Source: Eubacterium sp. (lineage in GTDB: Bacteria; Bacillota; Clostridia; Lachnospirales; Lachnospiraceae). Taken from it: a stretch of 64,000 bases of DNA. The position numbers and the translations under genes were made by a program. The notes under the pieces were generated by a model that was not told where the DNA came from, did no database searches, and was given only the letters and a program-made list of their open reading frames with translations. Shown here piece by piece: positions 1 through 7,822 of the stretch (positions are counted from its first letter, which is position 1; each line of letters starts with the position of its first letter). The stretch spans positions 1 through 64,000 of the forward strand of contig JAILRB010000064.1 of NCBI GenBank assembly GCA_024698585.1, in the 5' to 3' direction.

Positions 1-70
1 CGAAGCAAAGAAGCAACGACCGAGCCGGCAGGCGAGAAATCGAACTAGTTCGAGCCCCGCGGGCTCGTTT
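1..70. other. GC-rich left edge with short palindromes
   Basis: No gene is visible. The stretch is richer in GC than its surroundings and contains a palindrome at 41-52 and a 7-bp hairpin at 51-67 (CGAGCCC-CGC-GGGCTCG) followed by TTT. It may be the end of a transcript or repeat that starts left of the window. I could not match it to the structured repeats at 22 kb and 53 kb. Confidence 0.35.
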
Positions 71-72
71 GC

Positions 73-113
73 GCAATAAAAATGGGTACCCGTTAAGGTA
101 CCCGTTTTATTGC
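73..113 (-). terminator. Intrinsic terminator of tRNA-Gly
   Basis: Long hairpin with a GGGTACC/GGTACCC core extended by A/T pairing (GCAATAAAA.../...TTTTATTGC), just beyond the tRNA 3' end on the minus strand. A TTTTT run lies between the tRNA and the stem. The near symmetry would also let it stop plus-strand transcripts. Confidence 0.6.
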
Positions 114-121
114 ACAAAAAG

Positions 122-193
122 AGCGCGAGACGGGGATCGAACCCGCGGCCCCCTCCTTGGCAAGGAGGTGCTCCACCACTGAGCCACTCGCGC
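122..193 (-). tRNA. tRNA-Gly (anticodon GCC)
   Basis: The minus strand folds as a cloverleaf of 72 nt. The acceptor arms are GCGCGAG and CTCGCGC with discriminator U. The anticodon stem CCTCC/GGAGG closes the loop TTGCCAA, giving anticodon GCC, which reads GGC and GGU glycine codons. The T arm contains GGTTCGATCC. CCA is not encoded, because the base after the discriminator is C followed by T's, so it must be added after transcription. A sigma-A type promoter lies upstream and a hairpin terminator follows, so it looks like a single-gene unit. Confidence 0.95.
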
Positions 194-225
194 ATTGTTT
201 GGTGTGTGTTTCACACGCAAGAAGT

Positions 226-254
226 ATAATACTATACTCAGGAATAAAAGTCAA
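226..254 (-). promoter_or_regulatory. Promoter of tRNA-Gly
   Basis: Read on the minus strand, TTGACT (249-254) and TATTAT (226-231) are separated by exactly 17 bp. Transcription would start near 219, about 25 bp before the mature tRNA 5' end. Confidence 0.7.
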
Positions 255-326
255 TCATTTTTTGAAAAAATATTAAAAATGTTTCCTTTTGTTGGTGGAG
301 CAGTTTTTTCGCTTTAAAAGTACTGC

Positions 327-473
327 TTATTTCTCAACATGATCCTTGGGATAGCCATTCCCCTGTAGGTCAGTGGTGGGAGAAGAAGTGGTTTTCTTTT
401 TTTGAGGCGGTGTGCCTTCCCAGATTCCTTTCGGAATAGTTTTCACGGACTTATTTTTTCTTATTTTCTTCAT
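327..473 (-). CDS. Small basic protein, 48 aa, unknown function
   Basis: The ORF track gives 62 codons, but a strong GGAGG followed by a 5-nt gap and ATG points to the start at 473, giving a 48-residue protein beginning MKKIRKNK. It is Lys/Thr/Pro rich, with no signal peptide or membrane segment, and ends in DHVEK. Composition suggests a small soluble, perhaps nucleic-acid-binding or disordered, protein. It diverges from the gene at 605. The clean ribosome site is the main reason to believe it. I do not recognise the family. Confidence 0.55.
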   Translation of the reverse strand: MKKIRKNKSVKTIPKGIWEGTPPQKKKTTSSPTTDLQGNGYPKDHVEK

Positions 474-541
474 AAAAACCTCCATTTTTAATAGTTTTTC
501 CCAAAACCGAGACAATATGCAGGAACAGGAGCATTTGCTAG

Positions 542-570
542 TAGACAGATTGTTTTTCGTACCTTAAAAT
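542..570 (+). promoter_or_regulatory. Possible promoter for the 605-5476 operon
   Basis: TAGACA and TAAAAT are separated by 17 bp, about 35 bp before the first ATG of the operon. The -35 is a weak match, so this is tentative. Confidence 0.35.
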
Positions 571-604
571 AAAAGGAAACAAGTGAAAAAAGAGGAGAAA
601 TACA

Positions 605-1348
605 ATGAAAATACAGCGAACACGAATGCTGACACAGTATTTCATAAAACTGACAGCACGGCTGTCGATTTTTATTGCTGTTTTAGTGACATATCTGATA
701 AATAAGCCATTTTTATATAGGGTCATGACAAAGAAGTTCACACAGCTTGGATTGACTCCCTTGCACTTGTTATGGGCAGTATTCATGGGATTAATGCTAA
801 TCCATTTATTTCCGGGAAAACGAATTCTTACAATGGCGCTGAGAAAACGAAAAGAAGAAAATTTCAAGGAAGCACCGAATTACTCTGAATTGGAATTGCT
901 ACATTTTGTACAACGACAAAATATCAGTGCATGGAGGGTTCTTTTGGTGTGGCTTTCCTTTAATTGTTTTTGGGGGCTTTTGTACCTGTTTCATATTGTG
1001 GACAATGCAGATTTGCTGATGCTTACAGTCTTTTATTTTTTGTGTGATTATATCTGCATTTTATTTTTCTGCCCGTTTCAAACGCTTATTATGAAGAATA
1101 AATGTTGTGTGAATTGCAGAATTTATGACTGGGGACATTTTATGATGTTTACGCCGATGCTGTTTATACGAAACTTTTACAGCTGGAGTTTGTTTTTCAC
1201 TTCAGTGGTCGTGTTGATTCATTGGGAAATCATCTATGCGAAGTATCCGGAGCGATTTTGGTTTGGATCCAATCAAAACCTGCAGTGTGCACATTGTAAG
1301 GATAAGACCTGTCAGGTGAAACAGACAATTAAGGAAAAAATATCATAG
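605..1348 (+). CDS. Cys-rich integral membrane protein, unknown function
   Basis: A 247-residue protein with about five or six hydrophobic segments (near residues 18-36, 50-68, 108-130, 137-158 and 177-207). Two cysteine clusters stand out: KCCVNC between membrane segments, and CAHC...C near the C terminus. Such Cys pairs could bind a metal or an Fe-S cluster, but nothing in the sequence proves it. The ribosome site is GAGGAG just before ATG. It is the first gene of a tight run: the amidase follows after 16 bp. I do not recognise the family with confidence. Confidence 0.7.
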   Translation: MKIQRTRMLTQYFIKLTARLSIFIAVLVTYLINKPFLYRVMTKKFTQLGLTPLHLLWAVFMGLMLIHLFPGKRILTMALRKRKEENFKEAPNYSELELLHFVQRQNISAWRVLLVWLSFNCFWGLLYLFHIVDNADLLMLTVFYFLCDYICILFFCPFQTLIMKNKCCVNCRIYDWGHFMMFTPMLFIRNFYSWSLFFTSVVVLIHWEIIYAKYPERFWFGSNQNLQCAHCKDKTCQVKQTIKEKIS

Positions 1349-1364
1349 ATACTGGGAGAAGACG

Positions 1365-2042
1365 ATGAAAAAGAAAAAACGCAAGAGAATTCTTGTGATC
1401 ATAATATTATTGGTAATGGGTGCGGCACTTTTGATTGTGGATCAAAAATGGGGCGTGGCAAGATTATGGAACAGTTACTTTACCGGTGGGAAAAAAGTAG
1501 TTGTTCTGGATGCGGGGCATGGAGGAACAGATCCGGGGTGTGGTCTGGGAAGTCCGTATGAAAAAGAAATTACGTTTAATATTGTAAAGGAAGCGCAAAA
1601 GGAATTAGAAAAGCAGGGATATGTGGTCGTGTTGACAAGAGAGGATGATTCCCTGATTTCCTTGGGAGACAGAGTACTTTGCTCACGGGTTTACAATGGA
1701 GACCTATTTGTCAGTGTTCATTTAAACTGGGCAGAAAATACCGAGGCCTATGGAATCGAAACATATTGTAATCAGGAATTAAATGGGAACAGTGCAGTGC
1801 TTGCAAAAGCCCTGCAAAAAAATGTTCTTGACGTGACTGAGTCCAATGACCGGAAGATTCACGTAGATAGTGATTTTTATGTGGTCAGAAATTCCAAGGT
1901 GCCATCTTGTCTGGTGGAAGTGGGCTTCTTATCTTCGAAAAAGGAAGGAAAGAAACTTAAGAACGAGGAATATCAGAAAAGGATTTCTGAGGGAATTGTG
2001 GAAGGGATCAATCAATACCTTACAGAAAGCAGTGAAAAATAG
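1365..2042 (+). CDS. N-acetylmuramoyl-L-alanine amidase (Amidase_3 family)
   Basis: A 225-residue protein that should cut the amide bond between MurNAc and L-Ala in peptidoglycan. A basic N terminus and one hydrophobic segment (about 9-25) give an exported or membrane-anchored form. The catalytic domain starts at VVLDAGHGG (zinc His), continues with YEKEIT (zinc Glu) and SVHLN (second zinc His), and ends with the catalytic Glu motif VEVGFLS. All expected zinc and catalytic positions are present. It lies 16 bp after the membrane protein and 12 bp before the next gene, so it is probably cotranscribed. Confidence 0.9.
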   Translation: MKKKKRKRILVIIILLVMGAALLIVDQKWGVARLWNSYFTGGKKVVVLDAGHGGTDPGCGLGSPYEKEITFNIVKEAQKELEKQGYVVVLTREDDSLISLGDRVLCSRVYNGDLFVSVHLNWAENTEAYGIETYCNQELNGNSAVLAKALQKNVLDVTESNDRKIHVDSDFYVVRNSKVPSCLVEVGFLSSKKEGKKLKNEEYQKRISEGIVEGINQYLTESSEK

Positions 2043-2054
2043 AATGGAGAAGAA

Positions 2055-3668
2055 ATGCAGGAACAAGCTATTTTAAAACGAAAAATTTATTTATATCTGA
2101 CGGAATTTTTTGCGGGAATGTCTGTCATGGCAGTGGAACTCGGTGCAAGCAGACTTCTGGCACCATATTTTAGTTCTTCCCAGATTGTCTGGACGATTAT
2201 CATTGGAACCATCATGATTGCCATGGCATTGGGAAATATTTACGGAGGCAAGTCTGCGGATCGGGATCCGAATCCGGATCGATTGTATGGACGAATTATC
2301 GTTGCAGCCATCTGGATTGCTTTGATTCCGGTGCTGGGGCGTTATTTGATTATTGGGATTTCTGCGTTGCTTGTTTTTACGGTCAATAATAATTTCCTGA
2401 TTATTGCTGCCTTTGCGGCATGTATGGTAATTTTTGTTTTCCCGTTGTTTTTACTGGGAACTGTTACGCCATCCTTGGTGAAGTATTCGGTGGATTCTTT
2501 GGATGATAATGGGAAGACGGTTGGGTATCTCAACGCGTCCAATACCATCGGAAGCATCATCGGAACTTTTGTTCCAACCTTTGTGACGATTCCGGCAGTA
2601 GGTACATCCATCACATTTTTGGCGTTCTCAGGGATTTTACTGATTTTATCGGCTATTTACTTCATCAGCGCAAAAACGCCGCTGAAGCGGGTGAAAAAAC
2701 TTCCTGTAGGGATGGCAATCTTTTTAGTTTGTTGCATTGTGGGAAGGGATAATAGTTTTGCATTTTGGCAGGATCAATTGGTTTATGAAGGGGAGTCGGT
2801 TTATAATTACCTTCAGGTGGCTGAGGATGAGGAAAAGGTAGTATTGTCTACCAATGTTTTGTTTGGGGTTCAGTCCGTGTATATGAAGGATGACAAGCTG
2901 ACAGGACTATATTATGATTACGCCATGGCGGCACCTTTTATGGCAGGGGTTCACGAAAAGAAAAAGATGAATGTTTTGATTCTTGGAATGGGAACGGGAA
3001 CTTTTGCAACCCAATGCTCCCGCTATTTTAAGGATATGCATTTAGAAGGGGTAGAGATTGATGAGAAAATTACAAAACTTTCAGAACAATATTTTAATCT
3101 TCCGGAAAATGTGGAAGTAACGACTTATGATGGCAGGGCGTATCTGGCAGCGGTGGACAAAAAGTACGATGTGATTATGGTGGATGCATATCAGGATATT
3201 ACCATTCCGTTTCAGATGTCCTCAATTGAATTTTTCACGTTAGTGAAGGAACATTTGACGGAGGATGGTGTTATGGTGGTCAATATGAATATGCGTGGAT
3301 CAAAAAGCGGAAGTATTAATGATTATATTTCAGATACCATTAGTCATGTATTTCGAGAGGTGTACACTGTGGATGTAAATGGGTCCACAAACCGGGAGTT
3401 GTTTGCATCAAACAAGGAAGAGATGCTGAAAACCTACGAGGAAAATTTGCAGCAGGAAAAGAATAAGGAACTGCAGGGAATGATGACCATGGTGCAGGAA
3501 AACCTGAAATCCTATCAGCCGGGAAAACGATTGCTTACGGATGATCAGGCACCGGTGGAATTATTGGGAATGCAGATGATTGATGAGATTATTCAGGAAG
3601 AGCTAAAGTACTATAAAGACATTTATGAAAGAGATGGAATACATGGATTAATGGAGCAGGTATTATGA
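2055..3668 (+). CDS. Fused MFS-like / spermidine-synthase-like membrane protein
   Basis: A 537-residue fusion. Roughly the first 220 residues are a run of hydrophobic segments resembling half of an MFS-type transporter. The C-terminal part is a Rossmann methyltransferase-like fold of the spermidine synthase family, with a glycine loop LGMGTGTFATQ, an acidic GVEID after strand 2, and VDAYQD where the family's catalytic loop sits. Whether it makes or moves a polyamine cannot be told from sequence; fusions of this type are common in Firmicutes and mostly uncharacterised. Its stop overlaps the next start (ATGA). Confidence 0.8.
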   Translation: MQEQAILKRKIYLYLTEFFAGMSVMAVELGASRLLAPYFSSSQIVWTIIIGTIMIAMALGNIYGGKSADRDPNPDRLYGRIIVAAIWIALIPVLGRYLIIGISALLVFTVNNNFLIIAAFAACMVIFVFPLFLLGTVTPSLVKYSVDSLDDNGKTVGYLNASNTIGSIIGTFVPTFVTIPAVGTSITFLAFSGILLILSAIYFISAKTPLKRVKKLPVGMAIFLVCCIVGRDNSFAFWQDQLVYEGESVYNYLQVAEDEEKVVLSTNVLFGVQSVYMKDDKLTGLYYDYAMAAPFMAGVHEKKKMNVLILGMGTGTFATQCSRYFKDMHLEGVEIDEKITKLSEQYFNLPENVEVTTYDGRAYLAAVDKKYDVIMVDAYQDITIPFQMSSIEFFTLVKEHLTEDGVMVVNMNMRGSKSGSINDYISDTISHVFREVYTVDVNGSTNRELFASNKEEMLKTYEENLQQEKNKELQGMMTMVQENLKSYQPGKRLLTDDQAPVELLGMQMIDEIIQEELKYYKDIYERDGIHGLMEQVL

Positions 3669-4333
3669 AACATACAGCAAAACAGATGTCAGAATCAATA
3701 TTGCTAGGAATGGTATTGGCATTGTCCGGTGGGTTTATGGATGCATATTCTTACCTTTGCAGAGACCAGGTATTTGCCAATGCCCAGACAGGAAATATTT
3801 TATTGTTTGGGATTCATTTGATTAATCGGGAATTTATGGTGGCGCTTCACTACTTTAGCCCGGTGCTGGCCTTTACCATTGGAATCATTTTGGCAGATAT
3901 TGTGCGACATAAAACCACAGAGATACAACAGATTCATTGGCGGCAGATTGCCGTGTTAATGGAAGCGGTCATTCTGTTTGGAGTGGCAGCCATTCCGGCA
4001 GGTTTCAGTATGATTGCCAACACTTTGACGTCTTTCGCCTGTGGGATTCAGGTGGAAAGTTTTCGAAGCATTCATGGCAATGGAATTGCAACAACCATGT
4101 GCATTGGAAATTTGCGAAGCGGAACCCAGAATCTGAATGAATATATCCTGACAAGGGAAAAGCCTTATTTAAGAAAAGCAGGATTATATTTTGGAATTAT
4201 ATTGTTTTTTGTCATCGGAGCAATTATTGGAAGTTTGATGATTAAAGCATTTCGGGAACAGGCTATTTTGTTTTGCTCGGCATTGTTGATGATTTGCTTT
4301 TTTATGATGTTTATACGTTTAGAAGAAAGATAA
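3665..4333 (+). CDS. YoaK family (DUF1275) membrane protein
   Basis: A 222-residue protein with about six hydrophobic segments. It opens with a Gly-rich first segment (LALSGGFMDAYSYL) and has NAQTGNILLFG shortly after, both typical of the YoaK/DUF1275 family. The family's role is not settled. The start overlaps the preceding stop by 4 bp, which suggests translational coupling with the MFS/spermidine-synthase fusion. Confidence 0.85.
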   Translation: MKHTAKQMSESILLGMVLALSGGFMDAYSYLCRDQVFANAQTGNILLFGIHLINREFMVALHYFSPVLAFTIGIILADIVRHKTTEIQQIHWRQIAVLMEAVILFGVAAIPAGFSMIANTLTSFACGIQVESFRSIHGNGIATTMCIGNLRSGTQNLNEYILTREKPYLRKAGLYFGIILFFVIGAIIGSLMIKAFREQAILFCSALLMICFFMMFIRLEER

Positions 4334-4369
4334 GTAAGAAGGAATTCTTACAGTGAGGGAGGACAAGAG

Positions 4370-5476
4370 ATGTCTGTCGTAATTTTAGGAGTGTTAGCAG
4401 TGGTTTTAATGGGGCTGTTGCTATTCTTTTTATTGAAGTATTGCATTGGAAAACTGTATAAGTTTCAATTTGTGAAAAAACTAGTTGGGGACTCAAAGAA
4501 AAAAAAGGTGTCCATTACAATAATTCTTGTATTGCTCATTGTAGGATTGGGATACTGGGATTTTGTGAACACCCTGATTGTCATTCTTCATTTGGATATA
4601 TTCTTGGGACTGGGAGAACTCCTTGAGAAGGTTGTGAGAAAAATCAGTGGGAAGAAGGTTTCGTGTTATTGGCAAGGTGGACTTGCGATTCTAACGCTGA
4701 TTCTTTATTTGTCTGCGGGATATTACAATGCGTACCATGTTTCTGAAACGCGGTATCAACTAAAGACGTCAAAGGATTTGAAGGGGGAGAGTATAAGAGT
4801 TGTTCAGATTTCAGATTCTCATGTCGGGGCGACATTTGATGGAGCGGGGTTCGGAAAACATTTGAAAAATATTCAAAAAACAAATCCGGATTTAGTAGTC
4901 GTTACAGGGGATTTTGTAGATGATGATACCACAAAAGAAGATATGATTCTCAGTTGTCAGGAATTGGGAAAGTTGAAGTCTACCTATGGAACTTATGTGA
5001 TTTGGGGAAATCACGATAAAGGGTATTATAATTCCAGAGGGTACTCCCTGGAAGAAATCAAGACGGAATTAGAGAAAAACCAGATAACAGTATTGGAAGA
5101 TGAAACTGTGCTGATTGACGACAGATTTTACCTGATCGGTCGACTGGATCGTTCTTTCCAAGAGCGTAAAACGGCAGAAGAAATGGTGAAGGATCTGGAT
5201 CCTTCAAAGTATATGATTATGCTGGATCACCAGCCGAATGATTATGATGCAGAAGAAAAAACAGAAGTCGATTTGGTATTATCAGGACACTCTCATGGAG
5301 GGCAGATGATTCCGATTGGAATTACCGGAGAATTATCCGGAGCCAACGATAAGACTTACGGGATGGAAGTCAGAAATAAAACCACATTTATCGTGAATTC
5401 TGGAATTTCTGATTGGGCAATTAAGTTTAAGACAGGAACTATTTCCGAGTATGGGGTAATTGATATAAAAGAGTAG
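4370..5476 (+). CDS. Membrane-anchored metallophosphoesterase
   Basis: A 368-residue protein. Three or four hydrophobic segments occupy the first 125 residues. A calcineurin-like phosphoesterase domain follows with the full set of metal-binding motifs: VQISDSHVG (DxH), VTGDFVDD (GDxxD), WGNHDKG (GNHD) and LSGHSHGGQ (GHxH). It resembles YkuE/YaeI-type enzymes, some of which act on lipid pyrophosphates at the membrane; the substrate here is unknown. Start chosen at ATG after GGGAGGACAAGAG. It is the last gene of the operon. Confidence 0.88.
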   Translation: MSVVILGVLAVVLMGLLLFFLLKYCIGKLYKFQFVKKLVGDSKKKKVSITIILVLLIVGLGYWDFVNTLIVILHLDIFLGLGELLEKVVRKISGKKVSCYWQGGLAILTLILYLSAGYYNAYHVSETRYQLKTSKDLKGESIRVVQISDSHVGATFDGAGFGKHLKNIQKTNPDLVVVTGDFVDDDTTKEDMILSCQELGKLKSTYGTYVIWGNHDKGYYNSRGYSLEEIKTELEKNQITVLEDETVLIDDRFYLIGRLDRSFQERKTAEEMVKDLDPSKYMIMLDHQPNDYDAEEKTEVDLVLSGHSHGGQMIPIGITGELSGANDKTYGMEVRNKTTFIVNSGISDWAIKFKTGTISEYGVIDIKE

Positions 5477-5560
5477 AAAAGAGTTCTTCCGCAATCGAAT
5501 TTATGATATAATAGAAGCAGATTAATTTCGGAAAAAACAAAATAGTGCGGAGGTGATTTT

Positions 5561-6154
5561 ATGTATCCGGTAATTGTAATTAGCAGAGAGTACGGAAGTG
5601 GCGGACGAGATGTTGGACAGAAGGTGGCAGAAATGCTGGATATCCCTTTTTACGACGGAACAATTATTCAGGCAGTAGCAGATGAAAGCGGATATACGCC
5701 GGAATATATTAAAGATAAGGCAGAGTATACCACAGGAGTCAATCAGTGGTTTACGGGCAGTTTTTTTTCTTCTAGCTATATTTCTAATCCACAGGATCAG
5801 ATTTTTGAATTGCAATCCAGAGTGGTTTTAGAATGTGCCAGAAAGGGACCGTGTGTAATCGTGGGACGATGCGCCGATTATATTCTGGAAAAAGCTGAGA
5901 TAGAAACCTTAAATGTATTTATTCACGCAGATATTCAAAGCAGAAAGGAACGGGTACTTTCCAGAAATGATGACGTTCCGGAACACGTAGAAAAATATTT
6001 GGAACGACGAGATAAAGGTCGAAAAGCATACTATCGATATTACACAGACCGAAAATGGGGAGATTACCATAATTATCATCTGAATCTGGACAGTGGTTAT
6101 CTTGGAATTGACTACTGCGCTCAAATTATTGTTGATACAGTAAAAATGAAATAA
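5561..6154 (+). CDS. Cytidylate-kinase-like family protein
   Basis: A 197-residue P-loop protein. It begins VIVISREYGSGGRDVG, in which GSGGRDVG replaces the usual Walker A; this is the mark of the Cytidylate_kin2 family. Further features are the FYD motif after the P-loop, CVIVGRCADYIL in the middle, and an Arg-rich lid (ERRDKGRKAYYRYYTD). The family probably phosphorylates a nucleotide or small molecule, but substrates are not established. A GGAGGTGATTTT ribosome site and an extended -10 (TGATATAAT, near 5505) suggest its own promoter. A terminator follows. Confidence 0.82.
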   Translation: MYPVIVISREYGSGGRDVGQKVAEMLDIPFYDGTIIQAVADESGYTPEYIKDKAEYTTGVNQWFTGSFFSSSYISNPQDQIFELQSRVVLECARKGPCVIVGRCADYILEKAEIETLNVFIHADIQSRKERVLSRNDDVPEHVEKYLERRDKGRKAYYRYYTDRKWGDYHNYHLNLDSGYLGIDYCAQIIVDTVKMK

Positions 6155-6166
6155 AGCATATAAAAC

Positions 6167-6210
6167 TGCTATGTTGATACGAAAAGTGTTGATATGGCGG
6201 TTTTTTTGTT
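6167..6210 (+). terminator. Intrinsic terminator
   Basis: An 11-bp stem including G-U pairs (AAAACTGCTAT / ATGGCGGTTTT) followed by a T run, just after the cytidylate-kinase-like gene. Confidence 0.65.
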
Positions 6211-6238
6211 TGCAAAAATATAATACCTACAGTATACT
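6210..6238 (+). promoter_or_regulatory. Promoter of the Rrf2 regulator gene
   Basis: TTGCAA and TATACT are separated by exactly 17 bp. The -10 sits inside the CCTA...TAGG dyad described next, so binding at the dyad would block RNA polymerase. Confidence 0.75.
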
Positions 6239-6244
6239 AGGAAT
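6223..6244 (+). promoter_or_regulatory. Candidate Rrf2 operator (autoregulation)
   Basis: Imperfect dyad ATACCTA-N8-TAGGAAT overlapping the -10 of the regulator's own promoter. Related dyads occur at iscS (7785-7807) and twice at cysK (53325-53346, 53366-53387), there with 9-bp spacers. Confidence 0.6.
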
Positions 6245-6274
6245 TGAAAAAGAAATGAAGTGGAGAGATGTATT

Positions 6275-6685
6275 ATGATGATTTCAACAAAAGGTCGTTA
6301 TGCATTAAGAATCATGATTGACCTGGCACAGAATGGAGAAGGAAAATATATTTCCCTAAAGGATATTGCAAACCGCCAGCAGATTTCCATGAAGTATTTG
6401 GAAATGATTGTTTCGATTTTACATAAAGGTGGAATGGTAAGTAGTCTTCGTGGAAAATCCGGTGGGTATAAGCTTTCCAAAGAACCGGGAGAATACACAT
6501 TGGGTTCCATTTTAAAATTAACTGAAGGAAGTCTGGCACCGGTATACTGTTTGGAAAGTGGGGCAGAGACCTGTGACAGAGCAGAAGAATGTGTTACCTT
6601 GCCGTTGTGGAAAAATCTGGATCAGATGATTGATGAGTATTTGGAACAACATACATTAAAAGACCTGGTAGAAGGAAAGTTATAA
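6275..6685 (+). CDS. Rrf2 family regulator, IscR-like (IscR/CymR group)
   Basis: A winged-helix regulator of about 136 residues. The ORF track begins at a GTG that is itself inside the ribosome site (GTGGAGAG), so the start is one of two adjacent ATGs at 6275 or 6278. The N terminus ISTKGRYALRIMIDLA and the wing LRGKSGGYKLS are typical of Rrf2. Three cysteines in a C-x7-C-x5-C pattern near residues 92-106 match the cluster-binding region of IscR proteins; Bacillus CymR lacks them. iscS-iscU lie 1.1 kb downstream. Likely target sites are the CCTA...TAGG dyads here, at iscS and at cysK, making it a candidate sulfur/Fe-S regulator. Confidence 0.85.
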   Translation: MMISTKGRYALRIMIDLAQNGEGKYISLKDIANRQQISMKYLEMIVSILHKGGMVSSLRGKSGGYKLSKEPGEYTLGSILKLTEGSLAPVYCLESGAETCDRAEECVTLPLWKNLDQMIDEYLEQHTLKDLVEGKL

Positions 6686-6697
6686 AAGCGTTAAGCT

Positions 6698-6736
6698 TAA
6701 AAAAAGAATGGTGAGATTTTTCTCACCATCCTTTTT
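6698..6736. terminator. Bidirectional terminator
   Basis: Perfect 9-bp stem ATGGTGAGA/TCTCACCAT with an A run on the left and T run on the right. It sits between the convergent Rrf2 gene and cell-wall hydrolase gene and can serve both. Confidence 0.8.
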
Positions 6737-7514
6737 ATTTAAACATATGTCCACCGATTTTAAGTCGACATCCTGCTACGTATCTTGAGAAGAATAAGAA
6801 GTTCGCCATACTTGTTTCTGAACTTCCAAGTACTACGGAGTTTTCACCGTTTAATGTTTCTTTTGCTGCATTAATACAAGCCTGAGGAATATTTCCGTTA
6901 TCGTACTTGTTTAATGCTCTGCTTAAAAATCCTGTAGCGGCAGGAGTGAACTGACCACGCTGATAAATAACACCGGCTAAAGTGTTTGGGAAGGAACCGG
7001 ACTTAATTCGGTTCATAATTACAATCCCTACAGCTTTCTTTCCTGCATAAGATTCTGCACCAGCTTCACAGAAGATGATCGAAGACATCAGTCTGAGCTG
7101 AGTAGCATTATATCTGTTCTTAACCTTAACAGTAATCTTTGCGTACACATCACCGGTTTTCTTAGAAGTGACAGTAATTACTGTTTTACCTTTTTTTGTA
7201 GCTCTTACAATTCCTTTTTCATTTACTGTAGCAACAGCAGTCTTACTAGAAACAAAATCGTACTTTTTCATTTTCTTCTTAGATAATGATAAAACTTTTT
7301 TTAGTTTTAATGTCTTATTAACTTTTACTTTTTTTGTTACTTTTATAGTTTCTTTTTTAGCAACCTTTACAGTTTCCTGAACTGTAGTAGTTTCTTCTTC
7401 GATTGTAGCAGTAGTTACTTCCTGTGTTTCTTCTTCAGCAGCATTGACGGCTACCATACTTGAAGCACTAAGAACAAAAACTAATAAAAATAATGTTAAA
7501 ATATGACGTTTCAA
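6735..7514 (-). CDS. Secreted cell-wall hydrolase (SleB-type) with Ig-like domain
   Basis: About 259 residues. The best start is TTG at 7514, 5 nt after GGAGG; the track's start lies within the ribosome site. A signal peptide (MKRHILTLF... to VNA) is followed by a Thr/Glu-rich segment. A Big_2-type Ig-like domain comes next (Lys-rich, with the family's KGIVRATKKGKTVITV). The C-terminal domain is the SleB/Hydrolase_2 fold: IIFCEAGAESYAGKKAVGIVIMNR with catalytic Glu, and YQRGQFTPA. SleB enzymes cut peptidoglycan in spore germination or wall turnover. It is convergent with the Rrf2 gene and divergent from iscS. Confidence 0.85.
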   Translation of the reverse strand: MKRHILTLFLLVFVLSASSMVAVNAAEEETQEVTTATIEEETTTVQETVKVAKKETIKVTKKVKVNKTLKLKKVLSLSKKKMKKYDFVSSKTAVATVNEKGIVRATKKGKTVITVTSKKTGDVYAKITVKVKNRYNATQLRLMSSIIFCEAGAESYAGKKAVGIVIMNRIKSGSFPNTLAGVIYQRGQFTPAATGFLSRALNKYDNGNIPQACINAAKETLNGENSVVLGSSETSMANFLFFSRYVAGCRLKIGGHMFK

Positions 7515-7757
7515 AACAACCTCCAATTTATTACATAATTGTTACAATGTTTGCACGCTAGATACATAATGCCAAAAATCATGTAATTTGTCAACCTTTT
7601 TTGTAACAAACAAAAGGTTTTTATGAAAAAAATAGTAGTTTCTTCTTATTATAGTGCGATGAATGATAAAAAAGGGTCGAAAATAAGAAATATCTTTGTA
7701 ACTTTTCATTCAGAGACAAAAAAATACGTTACATTTAAGAAAAAATTAAAATGGGTA

Positions 7758-7786
7758 TTTACAAATATGAAAATACAGATTATAAT
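7758..7786 (+). promoter_or_regulatory. iscS: Promoter of iscS-iscU
   Basis: TTTACA and a perfect TATAAT are separated by 17 bp. The start of transcription would be near 7793, leaving a leader of about 30 nt. The dyad at 7785-7807 covers the expected start site. The rest of 7527-7757 is AT rich and shows no gene I can support. Confidence 0.8.
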
Positions 7787-7807
7787 TCCTAGTAGTCAGA
7801 TAGGAAT
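7785..7807 (+). promoter_or_regulatory. Candidate Rrf2 operator at iscS
   Basis: Perfect 7-bp dyad ATTCCTA-N9-TAGGAAT lying across the end of the -10 and the expected transcription start, ending immediately before the AAGGAGGA ribosome site. Confidence 0.65.
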
Positions 7808-7822
7808 AAGGAGGAGAACGAA

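Noticed and set aside
538-867. 109-aa minus-strand ORF over the start of the 605 gene
   Set aside because: Antisense shadow of the membrane protein gene; no ribosome site.
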